The position numbers were made by a program, and so were the translations under genes. Under the pieces are notes generated by a model, which saw only the letters and a program-made list of their open reading frames with translations, had not been told where the DNA came from and did no database searches. A DNA stretch of 64,000 nucleotides from Pempheris klunzingeri. Its lineage: Eukaryota > Chordata > Actinopteri > Acropomatiformes > Pempheridae. Below are positions 55,291 through 64,000 of the stretch, piece by piece. The number at the start of each line of letters is the position of its first letter. The first letter of the stretch is position 1. The DNA is taken from the NCBI RefSeq assembly GCF_042242105.1, contig NC_092028.1, positions 14,059,338-14,123,337 on the forward strand. The letters run 5' to 3'.

Positions 55291-55471
55291 TAAAGTACTC
55301 ATCTTTCAGGCTGGTAGAGCCCAAACGAGATGTATTTTTATAATGTTTATAATGAATTTTATATATTTAATTTTTTTATAGGCTATAGATTTTTAAATGT
55401 TGTTTTATGTTCTCTATGTTAGCCTACATTTCATATATTTCACAACACAAAACACAACATAGATCACAACA

Positions 55472-55730
55472 AGCCAGCCTCTGTGACTGTGCAGCCTGGT
55501 CAGAATCTGACCATCACCTGTCAGGTCTCTTATTCTGTGAGCAGCTACTTCACAGCTTGGATCAGACAGCCTGCAGGGAAAGGACTGGAGTGGATTAGTA
55601 GCGACAGCAACGTTAAAGATTCACTAAAGAACAAGTTCAGTATCAAGACAGACTCTTCCAGCAACACAGTGACTCTAAACAGACAGAATGTTCAGCCTGA
55701 AGACTCTGCTGTGTATTACTGTGCCAGAGA
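55472..55730 (+). pseudogene. ighv: IGHV VB2, leaderless, collapsed RSS
   Basis: The V exon resumes at PASVTVQPGQN; leader, intron, acceptor and first residues are replaced by A-type 3' flank ending CACAACAAG. CDR2 is shortened (WISSDSNVKDSL). FR3 ends [10 protein letters not shown]. The RSS reads CACAACC, 4 bp, ACAAAACCC (55733-55752), so it obeys neither the 12 nor the 23 rule. Confidence 0.85.
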
Positions 55731-56387
55731 GTCACAACCCTGAACAAAACCCTTCAGTGCCTGAACACTTGTAACAAACCACCAGAGGAGGAGCCCTCAG
55801 ACCATTAATGATTTCAGGACTTGTTCATTGTTAAAGAGAGAAACAGACATATTCAGAAATGAAAATTAAAAGGAATACTGAACTTGCTCAGCATCTGACA
55901 AAATGTGCACACGCATGTTTATGTAGCTAACGTTAGAGCCTCAAACCTCCATATATCATCTCAAAGGACATTACAGTTCCACACAAAGAAAATAGGACGC
56001 TAAGTGTCATGTAACTGTTGTTATACAGTGTAGTAGCATGTTATTTGTTGTTTGTTTCTATTAAAATGGATTTAAAAATACACACTTCAGTGTTATTGTA
56101 AAACTGATGAACTATTGTTAAAGTCTTAACATGATGCAGACTGGATTAAATAACTGACTGAAATAATGTTTGTGTTAACCTGTTGTACAAACACTGAAAC
56201 ATGGATTCTTGGATGAATGATTAATACAGTCAATAATCATTCTCCAGTTTGATCACAGTAACTGAGAGCCAGGTAAAATCCAGTTCCACATTGTGAGGAG
56301 GAGTCAATGCAAAACTCATTAGTTCTCCTACCTCTACTTATCTGACTGCAGAGAGGATGACAGAGAACAGTGGACACACAGTTCAAC

Positions 56388-56817
56388 ATGATGGACTACA
56401 GGACAGGACTGCTGCTTTTAGCTGTTTGCTGGACAGGTGAACATTTTTACACTTGGTGTAACTCAAATTAAAAACATACAACACTTACTTTCATTTTTTG
56501 TTGTGCCTTGACAGGTGTTGATGGTCAGACTCTGACTGAATCTGGACCAGCTGTTAAAAGGCCTGGAGAATCCCACAAATTGACCTGTACAGGCTCTGGA
56601 TTCACATTCAGTGGCTACTGGATGCACTGGGTCAGACAGGCTCCTGGAAAAGGACTGGAGTGGGTCGCTGCTCATTATGATAGTAGCAACATCCACTACT
56701 CTCAGTCATTTCAAGGCCGCTTTACCATCTCCAGAGACAACAGCAGACAGCAGGTGTATCTGCAGATGAACAGCCTGAAGACTGAAGATTCTGCTGTTTA
56801 TTATTGTGCCAGAGACT
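56388..56817 (+). CDS. ighv: IGHV VA2, apparently functional
   Basis: Leader exon 56388-56436, V exon 56515-56817. Open throughout. CDR1 FSGYWMH, CDR2 [11 protein letters not shown], then [12 protein letters not shown] and VYYCAR. 23-RSS intact at 56818-56856. Confidence 0.92.
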
Positions 56818-56856
56818 CACAGTGACTGGAGTTGGTTGAGCAGCTGTACAAAATCC
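56818..56856 (+). other. 23-RSS of VA2
   Basis: CACAGTG, 23 bp, ACAAAATCC. Confidence 0.95.
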
Positions 56857-57036
56857 TAAAGCACTCATCTTTGAAGCTGGTAGAGCTCAAACTTGATGTA
56901 TTTTTTTAATGTTTATAATTGATATTATATATTTTATTTTTGTATAGGCTATAGATTTTTAAATGTTGTTTTATGATCACTATGTTAGCCTACATTCCAT
57001 ATATTTCACAACACAAAACACAACATAGATCACAAC

Positions 57037-57309
57037 AAGCCAGCCTCTGTGACTGTGCAGCCTGGTCAGAATCTGACCATCACCTGTCAGGTCTCTTATT
57101 CTGTGAGCAGCTACTTCACAGATTGGATCAGACAGCCTGCAGGGAAAGGACTGGAGTGGATTGGAAGTAGAGCTGGATCCACCACATACTACAAAGATTC
57201 ACTAAGGAACAAGTTCAGTATCGACTTAGACTCTTCCAGCAACACAGCGACTCTGAACTGACAGAACGTGCAGCCTGAAGACTCTGCTGTGTATTACTGT
57301 GCCAGACAC
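57037..57309 (+). pseudogene. ighv: IGHV VB3, leaderless with stop, RSS intact
   Basis: Same leaderless junction as VB2. CDR2 SRAGSTTYY. A TGA at 57259-57261 ends the frame in FR3 (TLN-stop, where its sisters have an Arg or Gly codon). Downstream codons still read [10 protein letters not shown]. The RSS is complete. Confidence 0.85.
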
Positions 57310-57310
57310 T

Positions 57311-57349
57311 CACAGTAACACAAACCATCAGTAGACCTGAACAAAAACC
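57311..57349 (+). other. 23-RSS of VB3
   Basis: Heptamer CACAGTA, 23-bp spacer, consensus nonamer ACAAAAACC at 57341-57349. Confidence 0.92.
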
Positions 57350-57982
57350 CCTCAGAGCCTGAACACTTGTAGCATGAAGCCACCAGAGGAGGAGCCCTCA
57401 GACCACTAATGATTTCAGGACTTGTTCATTGTTAAAGAGAGAAACAAACATATTTATAAATGAAAAAGTAAAAGGAATACTGAACTTTCTCAGCACCTGA
57501 CAAAACGCGCACACGCATGTTTATGTAGCTAACGTTAGAGCCTCAAACCTCCGTATATCATCTCAAAGGGCATTACAGTTCCACACAAAGAACATAGGAA
57601 GCTAAGTGTCATGTAACTGTTGTTATACAGTGTAGCAGCATGTTATTTGTTTCTATTAAAATGGATTTAAAAATACACACTTCAGTGTTATTGTAAAACT
57701 GATGAACTATTGTTAAAGTCTTAACATGATGCAGACTGGATTAAATAACTGACTGAAATAATGTTTGTGTTAACCTGTTGTACAAACACTGAAACATGGA
57801 TTCTTGGATGAATGATTAATACAGTTAATAATCATTCTCCAGTTTGATCACAGTGACTGAGAGCCAGGTAAAATCCAGTTCCTCACTGAGAGGAGGAGTC
57901 AATGCAAAACTCATTAGTTCTCCTACCTCTACTTATCTGACTGCAGAGACGATGACAGAGAACAGTGGACACACAGTTCAAC

Positions 57983-58415
57983 ATGATGGACTACAGGACA
58001 GGACTGCTGCTTTTAGCTGTTTGCTGGACAGGTGAACATTTTTACACTTGGTGTAACTCAAATTAAAAACATACAACACTTACTTTCATTTTTTGTTGTG
58101 CCTTGACAGGTGTTGATGGTCAGACTCTGACTGAATCTGAACCAGCTGTTAAAAGGCCTGGAGAATCCCACAAATTGACCTGTACAGGCTCTGGATTCAC
58201 ATTCAGCAGCCACTGGATGAACTGGGTCAGACAGGCTCCTGGAAAAGGACTGGAGTGGATCGCTTTCATCACCACTGACAGTAGCAGCAAATACTACTCT
58301 CAGTCAGTCCAAGGCCGCTTCACCATCTCCAGAGACAACAGCAGACAGCAGGTGTATCTGCAGATGAACAGCCTGAAGACTGAAGATTCTGCTGTTTATT
58401 ATTGTGCCAAAGACT
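57983..58415 (+). CDS. ighv: IGHV VA3, apparently functional
   Basis: Leader exon 57983-58031, V exon 58110-58415. Open. CDR1 FSSHWMN; CDR2 [12 protein letters not shown] is two residues longer than in VA1. FR3 ends VYYCAK. 23-RSS intact at 58416-58454. Confidence 0.92.
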
Positions 58416-58454
58416 CACAGTGACTGGAGTTGGTTGAGCAGCTGTACAAAATCC
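58416..58454 (+). other. 23-RSS of VA3
   Basis: CACAGTG, 23 bp, ACAAAATCC. Confidence 0.95.
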
Positions 58455-58635
58455 TAAAGCACTCATCTTTGAGGCTGGTAGAGCTCAAACTTGATGTATT
58501 TTTATAATGTTTATAATTGATATTATACATTTTATTTTTGTATAGGCTATAGATTTTTAAATGTTGTTTTATGTTCTCTATGTTAGCCTACATTCCATAT
58601 ATTTCACAACACAAAACACAGCATAGATCACAACA

Positions 58636-58908
58636 AGCCAGCCTCTGTGACTGTGCAGCCTGGTCAGAATCTGACCATCACCTGTCACGTCTCTTATTCT
58701 GTGAGCAGCTACTTCACAGCTTGGATCAGACAGCCTGCAGGGAAAGGACTGGAGTGGATTGGAAGTAGAGCTGGATCCACCACATACTACAAAGATTCAC
58801 TAAGGAACAAGTTCAGTATCGACTTAGACTCTTCCAGCAACACAGCGACTCTAAACGGACAGAATGTGCAGCCTGAAGACTCTGCTGTGTATTACTGTGC
58901 CAGAGAGC
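58636..58908 (+). pseudogene. ighv: IGHV VB4, leaderless but open, RSS intact
   Basis: Open from PASVTVQPGQN through WIRQPAGKGLEWIG to [11 protein letters not shown], with a full 23-RSS (58909-58947). Its only visible defect is the lost leader, acceptor and first FR1 residues. It could still recombine but should not give a secreted chain by the normal route. Confidence 0.85.
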
Positions 58909-58947
58909 CACAGTAACACAAACCATCAGTAGACCTGAACAAAAACC
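58909..58947 (+). other. 23-RSS of VB4
   Basis: CACAGTA, 23 bp, ACAAAAACC. Confidence 0.92.
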
Positions 58948-59006
58948 CCTCAGAGCCTGAACACTTGTAGCATGAAGCCACCAGAGGAGGAGCCCTCAGA
59001 CCACTA

Positions 59007-59042
59007 ATGATTTCAGTACCTGTTCACTGGTACTGAAATCAT
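59007..59042. repeat. 14-bp inverted repeat at unit breakpoint
   Basis: ATGATTTCAGTACC, 8-bp loop, GGTACTGAAATCAT: a perfect hairpin. In sister units the same place reads on as TTTCAGGACTTGTTC, so the right arm is new and marks the start of the extra segment. Confidence 0.9.
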
Positions 59043-59280
59043 CTCCTAACAACTGTCTTATATTGTTTGTACTGTATGTCATATAACAGAAGAAAAGATT
59101 TGGACATTTCAAGAGTAGTTGGAATTTAATTATAAAGCCCAAAATAACAAATAACAATTTGTCTCACACATGTACAAGGTGCAACACCCTGTCAGAAAGA
59201 AAAAACCTCCACAAAAACCTGTTTTCAAATGGAAAAACAGAAAAACCTCAGGTAGAGCAACAGAATCAAGCCCCTCCTAC
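59043..59280. repeat. Inserted non-Ig sequence in third unit
   Basis: Not found in the other units. It contains AAGGTGCAACACCCTGTCAG, AAAAAACCTCC and AACCTCAGGTAGAGCAACAG, which resemble the reverse complement of a common teleost LINE-tail segment. Probably an element fragment carried in during the duplication. Confidence 0.5.
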
Positions 59281-59333
59281 AGTACTCGTGTATGAGGCTG
59301 GTAAAGCCCAAACATGACGTATTTTTACAATTA

Positions 59334-59632
59334 TATTGAAGTGTGAACAGTTGACACAGCCAGCCTCTGTGACTGTGCAGCCTGGTCAGCGTCTGACCAT
59401 CACCTGTCAGGTCTCTTATTCTGTGAGCAGCTACTTCACAGCTTGGATCAGACAGCCTGCAGGGAAAGGACTGGAGTGGATTGGAAGTGGACGGGTTGGA
59501 TCCACCACATACTACAAAGATTCACTAAAGAACAAGTTCAGTATCAAGACAGACTCTTCCAGCAAAACAGTGACTCTAAACGGACAGAACGTGCAGCCTG
59601 AAGACTCTGCTGTGTATTACTGTGCCAGAGAG
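59334..59632 (+). pseudogene. ighv: IGHV VB5, extra leaderless copy
   Basis: Keeps slightly more 5' sequence than the other leaderless copies (KCEQLTQPASV), but there is no acceptor AG or leader before it. Open to [14 protein letters not shown]2 SGRVGSTTYY. RSS collapsed: CACAACC, 4 bp, ACAAAACCC (59634-59653). Preceded by group-A type 3' flank (GAGGCTGGTAAAGCCCAAAC). Confidence 0.83.
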
Positions 59633-60288
59633 CCACAACCCTGAACAAAACCCCTCAGTGCCTGAACACTTGTAACAAACCACCAGAGGAGGAGCCCTCA
59701 GACCACTAATGATTTCAGGACTTGTTCATTGTTAAAGAGAGAAACAGACATATTCAGAAATGAAAATTAAAAGGAATACTGAACTTGCTCAGCATCTGAC
59801 AAAACGTGCACACGCATGTTTATGTAGCTAACGTTAGAGCCTCAAACCTCCATATATCATCTCAAAGGACATTACAGTTCCACACAAAGAAAATAGGAAG
59901 CTAAGTGTCATGTAACTGTTGTTATACAGTGTAGCAGCATGTTATTTGTTGTTTGTTTCTATTAGAATGGATTTAAAAATACACACTTCAGTGTTATTGT
60001 AAAACTGATGAACTATTGTTAAAGTTTTAACATGATGCAGACTGGATTAAATAACTGACTGAAATAATGTTTGTGTTAACCTGTTGCACAAACACTGAAA
60101 CATGGATTCTTGGATGAATGATTAATACAGTTAATAATCATTCTCCAGTTTGATCACAGTGACTGAGAGCCAGGTAAAATCCAGTTCCACACTGAGAGGA
60201 GGAGTCAATGCAAAACTCATTAGTTCTCCTACCTCTACTTATCTGACTGCAGAGAGGATGACAGAGAACAGTGGACACACAGTTCAAC

Positions 60289-60715
60289 ATGATGGACTAC
60301 AGGACAGGACTGCTGCTTTTAGCTGTTTGCTGGACAGGTGAACATTTTTACACTTGGTGTAACTCAAATTAAAAACATACAACACTTACTTTCATTTTTT
60401 GTTGTGCCTTGACAGGTGTTGATGGTCAGACTCTGACTCAATCTGAACCAGCTGTTAAAAGGCCTGGAGAATCCCACAAATTGACCTGTACAGGCTCTGG
60501 ATTCACATTCAGCAGCTACTATATGAACTGGGTCAGACAGGCTCCTGGAAAAGGACTGGAGTGGATCGCTGCTCAATATAGTAGCTACATCTACTACTCT
60601 CAGTCAGTCCAAGGCCGCTTCACCATCTCCAGAGACGACAGCCGACAGCAGGTGTATCTGCAGATGAACAGCCTGAAGACTGAAGATTCTGCTGTTTATT
60701 ATTGTGCCAGACACT
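60289..60715 (+). CDS. ighv: IGHV VA4, apparently functional
   Basis: Leader exon 60289-60337, V exon 60416-60715. Open. FR1 begins [10 protein letters not shown] (Gln for Glu). CDR1 FSSYYMN, CDR2 [12 protein letters not shown]3 ends VYYCARH. 23-RSS intact at 60716-60754. Confidence 0.92.
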
Positions 60716-60754
60716 CACAGTGACTGGAGTTGGTTGAGCAGCTGTACAAAATCC
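60716..60754 (+). other. 23-RSS of VA4
   Basis: CACAGTG, 23 bp, ACAAAATCC. Confidence 0.95.
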
Positions 60755-60930
60755 TAAAGCACTCATCTTTGAGGCTGGTAGAGCTCAAACTTGGTGTATT
60801 TTTCTAATGTTTATAATGAATTTTATATATTTTATTTTTTTATATAGATTTTTAAATGTTGTTTGATGTTCTCTATGTTAGCCTACATTCCATATATTTC
60901 ACAACACAAAACACAACATAGATCACAACA

Positions 60931-61206
60931 AGCCAGCCTCTGTGACTGTGCAGCCTGGTCAGAATCTGACCATCACCTGTCAGGTGTCCTATTCTGTGAG
61001 CAGCTACTACACAGCTTGGATCAGACAGCCTGCAGGGAAAGAACTGGAGTGGATTGGAAGTGGACGGGTTGGATCCACCACATACTACAAAGATTCACTA
61101 AAGAACAAGTTCAGTATCGACTTAGTTGCTTCCAGCAACAAAGCGACTCTAAACAGACAGAACGTGCAGCCTGAAGACTCTGCTGTGTATTACTGTGCCA
61201 GAGAGC
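60931..61206 (+). pseudogene. ighv: IGHV VB6, leaderless, collapsed RSS
   Basis: Open from the shared junction. WIRQPAGKELEWIG has Glu for the usual Gly; CDR2 SGRVGSTTYY. Ends [14 protein letters not shown] remnant CACAATC, 4 bp, ACAAAACCC (61207-61226). Confidence 0.85.
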
Positions 61207-61861
61207 CACAATCCTGAACAAAACCCTTCAGTGTCTGAACACTTGTAACAAACCACCAGAGGAGGAGCCCTCAGACCACTAATGATTTCAGGACTTGTTC
61301 ATTGTTAAAGAGAGAAAAAGACATATTCAGAAATGAAAATTAAAAGGAATACTGAACTTGCTCAGCATCTGACAAAACGCGCACACGCATGTTTATGTAG
61401 CTAACGTTAGAGCCTCAAACCTCCGTATATCATCTCAAAGGACATTACAGTTCCACACAAAGACAATAGGACACTAAGTGTCATGTAACTGTTGTTATAC
61501 AGTGTAGCAGCATGTTATTTGTTGTTTGTTTCTATTAAAATGGATTTAAAAATACACACTTCAGTGTTATTGTAAAACTGATGAACTATTGTTAAAGTCT
61601 TAATATGATGCAGACTGGATTAAATAACTGACTGAAATAATGTTTGTGTTAACCTGTTGCACAAACACTGAAACATGGATTCTTGGATGAATGATTAATA
61701 CAGTGAATAATCATTCTCCAGTTTGATCACAGTGACTGAGAGCCAGGTAAAATCCAGTTCCACATTGAGAGGAGGAGTCAATGCAAAACTCATTAGTTCT
61801 CCTACCTCTACTTATCTGACTGCAGAGAGGATGACAGAGAACAGTGGACACACAGTTCAAC

Positions 61862-62291
61862 ATGATGGACTACAGGACAGGACTGCTGCTTTTAGCTGTT
61901 TGCTGGACAGGTGAACATTTTTACACTTGGTGTAACTCAAATTAAAAACATACAACACTTACTTTCAGTTTTTGTTGTGCCTTGACAGGTGTTGATGGTC
62001 AGACTCTGACTCAATCTGAACCAGCTGTTAAAAGGCCTGGAGAATCCCACAAATTGACCTGTACAGCCTCTGGATTCACATTCAGTGACTACTGGATGGC
62101 CTGGATCAGACAGGCTCCTGGAAAAGGACTGGAGTGGATCGCTGCTCATTATGATAGTAGCAACATCCTCTACTCTCAGTCAGTCCAAGGCCGCTTCACC
62201 ATCTCCAGAGACAACAGCAGACAGCAGGTGTATCTGCAGATGAACAGCCTGAAGACTGAAGATTCTGCTGTTTATTATTGTGCCAGAGACT
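61862..62291 (+). CDS. ighv: IGHV VA5, open but heptamer mutated
   Basis: Leader exon 61862-61910, V exon 61989-62291. Open: [33 protein letters not shown]2 [17 protein letters not shown]. The heptamer reads CACAGAG instead of CACAGTG. The same base change removes the TGA that closes the frame in the other A copies, so the unrearranged frame runs on past the nonamer to about 62383. Recombination efficiency is probably reduced. Confidence 0.88.
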
Positions 62292-62330
62292 CACAGAGAC
62301 TGCAGTTGGTTGAGCAGCTGTACAAAATCC
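62292..62330 (+). other. Altered 23-RSS of VA5
   Basis: Heptamer CACAGAG (position 6 changed), 23-bp spacer, nonamer ACAAAATCC. Confidence 0.92.
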
Positions 62331-62510
62331 TAAAGCACTCATCTGTGAAACTGGTAGAGCCCAAACTTGATGTATTTTTCTAATGTTTATAATTGATATT
62401 ATACATTTTATTTTTGTATAGGCTATAGATTTTTAAATGTTGTTTTATGTTCTCTATGTTAGCCTACATTCCATATATTTCACAACACAAAACACAACAT
62501 AGATCACAAC

Positions 62511-62784
62511 AAGCCAGCCTCTGTGACTGTGCAGCCTGGTCAGCGTCTGACCATCACCTGTCAGGTCTCTTATTCTGTGAGCAGCTACTTCACAGCTTGG
62601 ATCAGACAGCCTGCAGGGAAAGGACTGGAGTGGATTGGAAGTAGAGCTGGATCCACCACATACTACAAAGATTCACTAAAGAACAAGTTCAGTATCAAGA
62701 CAGACTCTTCCAGCAAAACAGTGACTCTAAACGGACAGAACGTGCAGCCTGAAGACTCTGCTGTGTATTACTGTGCCAGAGAGC
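62511..62784 (+). pseudogene. ighv: IGHV VB7, leaderless, collapsed RSS
   Basis: Open from the shared junction: [48 protein letters not shown] remnant CACAATC, 4 bp, ACAAAACCC (62785-62804). Confidence 0.85.
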
Positions 62785-63439
62785 CACAATCCTGAACAAA
62801 ACCCTTCAGTGTCTGAACACTTGTAACAAACCACCAGAGGAGGAGCCCTCAGACCACTAATGATTTCAGGACTTGTTCATTGTTAAAGAGAGAAACAGAC
62901 ATATTCAGAAATGAAAATTAAAAGGAATACTGAACTTGCTCAGCATCTGACAAAACGTGCACATGCATGTTTCTGTAGCTAACGTTAGAGCCTCAAACCT
63001 CCGTATATCATCTCAAAGGACATTACAGTTCCACACAAAGAAAATAGGACACTAAGTGTCATGTAACTGTTGTTATACAGTGTAGCAGCATGTTATTTGT
63101 TGTTTGTTTCTATTAAAATGGATTTAAAAATACACACTTCAGTGTTATTGTAAAACTGATGAACTATTGTTAAAGTCTTAACATGATGCAGACTGGATTA
63201 AATAACTGACTGAAATAATGTTTGTGTTAACCTGTTGCACAAACACTGAAACATGGATTCTTGGATGAATGATTAATACAGTGAATAATCATTCTCCAGT
63301 TTGATCACAGTGACTTAGAGCCAGGTAAAATCCAGTTCCACACTGAGAGGAGGAGTCAATGCAAAACTCATTAGTTCTCCTACCTCTACTTATCTGACTG
63401 CAGAGAGGATGACAGAGAACAGTGGACACACAGTTCAAC

Positions 63440-63866
63440 ATGATGGACTACAGGACAGGACTGCTGCTTTTAGCTGTTTGCTGGACAGGTGAACATTTTT
63501 ACACTTGGTGTAACTCAAATTAAAAACATACAACACTTACTTTCATTTTTTCTTGTGCCTTGACAGGTGTTGATGGTCAGACTCTGACTGAATCTGGACC
63601 AGCTGTTAAAAGGCCTGGAGAATCCCACAAATTGACCTGTACAGGCTCTGGATTCACATTCAGCAGCTATTGGATGGCCTGGATCAGACAGGCTCCTGGA
63701 AAAGGACTGGAGTGGATCGCTGCTCAATATAGTAGCACCATCTCCTACTCTCAGTCAATTCAAGGCCGCTTCACCATCTCCAGAGACGACAGCAGACAGC
63801 AGGTGTATCTGCAGATGAACAGCCTGAAGACTGAAGATTCTGCTGTTTATTATTGTGCCAGAGACT
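63440..63866 (+). CDS. ighv: IGHV VA6, apparently functional
   Basis: Leader exon 63440-63488, V exon 63567-63866. Open. CDR1 FSSYWMA, CDR2 [16 protein letters not shown]. 23-RSS intact at 63867-63905. No B copy follows in the remaining 95 bp, and the flank departs from the other units at about 63918. Confidence 0.92.
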
Positions 63867-63905
63867 CACAGTGACTGCAGTTGGTTGAGCAGCTGTACAA
63901 AATCC
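63867..63905 (+). other. 23-RSS of VA6
   Basis: CACAGTG, 23 bp, ACAAAATCC. Confidence 0.95.
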
Positions 63906-64000
63906 TACAGTACTCATCAGACCTCCAATAGTTCCCTCACACGATTGTCTTGATGTCATCAGTCTATCAATTATGTTAGAAATCATGCTACTGTTTCAGT

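Larger units (their letters stand above)
54700..63917 (+). repeat. Tandem array of A-B VH units
   Basis: Start-to-start spacing of A leaders is 1563, 1595, 2306, 1573 and 1578 bp. Units are nearly identical over leader, intron, V exon, flank, B exon and spacer. The third unit is longer by about 720 bp because it holds an additional B copy (VB5). Similarity to the preceding units ends at about 63917, just after the last A nonamer. Confidence 0.93.

Noticed and set aside
54945-63727. Recurrent 62-77-residue minus-strand frames across each A exon
   Set aside because: They are antisense shadows of the VH exons and recur only because the exons are duplicated.

Overview
The window is vertebrate, almost certainly teleost fish, DNA. 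It is AT-rich, has intron-containing genes, carries fish-type repeats (LINE 3' tails with GATT or TTGAA ends, a tRNA-like SINE, Tc1 and piggyBac relics), and ends in an immunoglobulin heavy-chain V array with fish-style VH segments. All gene models below were built by hand: exons were read from translation and GT/AG boundaries, then checked for phase. Family names rest on recalled human and fish proteins, not on a database search.

Layout. 0.8-4.8 kb (minus): hirip3, a histone chaperone, lacking its 3' end at the left edge. 6.8-9.6 kb (minus): kctd13, complete, with one GC-AG intron. 13.5-30.7 kb (minus): sez6l2, complete, 18 coding exons encoding a signal peptide, Thr-rich stalk, three CUB and five Sushi domains, TM segment and an NPLY tail; its largest intron holds a dead LINE. 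31-32 kb: GC-rich divergent promoter region. 33.5-35.8 kb (plus): asphd1, five coding exons. 36.8-37.9 kb: a piggyBac relic flanked by TTAA. 42.1-45.3 kb (minus): cabp5, a four-EF-hand protein. 47.1-48.0 kb: Tc1-like relic. 48.1-64 kb (plus): start of an IGHV locus.

Four of the genes (hirip3, kctd13, sez6l2, asphd1) belong to the block on human 16p11.2; here the order is altered and the block abuts cabp5 and the IgH locus.

The IgH part is the most unusual. An isolated V pseudogene (one stop codon, good 23-RSS) is followed 1.6 kb later by two damaged JH-like sequences. After a 3 kb gap comes a tandem array with a period of about 1.57 kb. Each unit carries one apparently intact VH (group A: leader, 78-bp intron, V exon, 23-RSS) and, about 180 bp downstream, one leaderless VH of a different group (group B). 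Most B copies have an RSS whose 23-bp spacer has collapsed to 4 bp; two keep a perfect-length RSS. Five A segments look usable, a sixth has a mutated heptamer, and every B copy is broken in some way. This suggests that one fusion event was amplified together with a dead partner.
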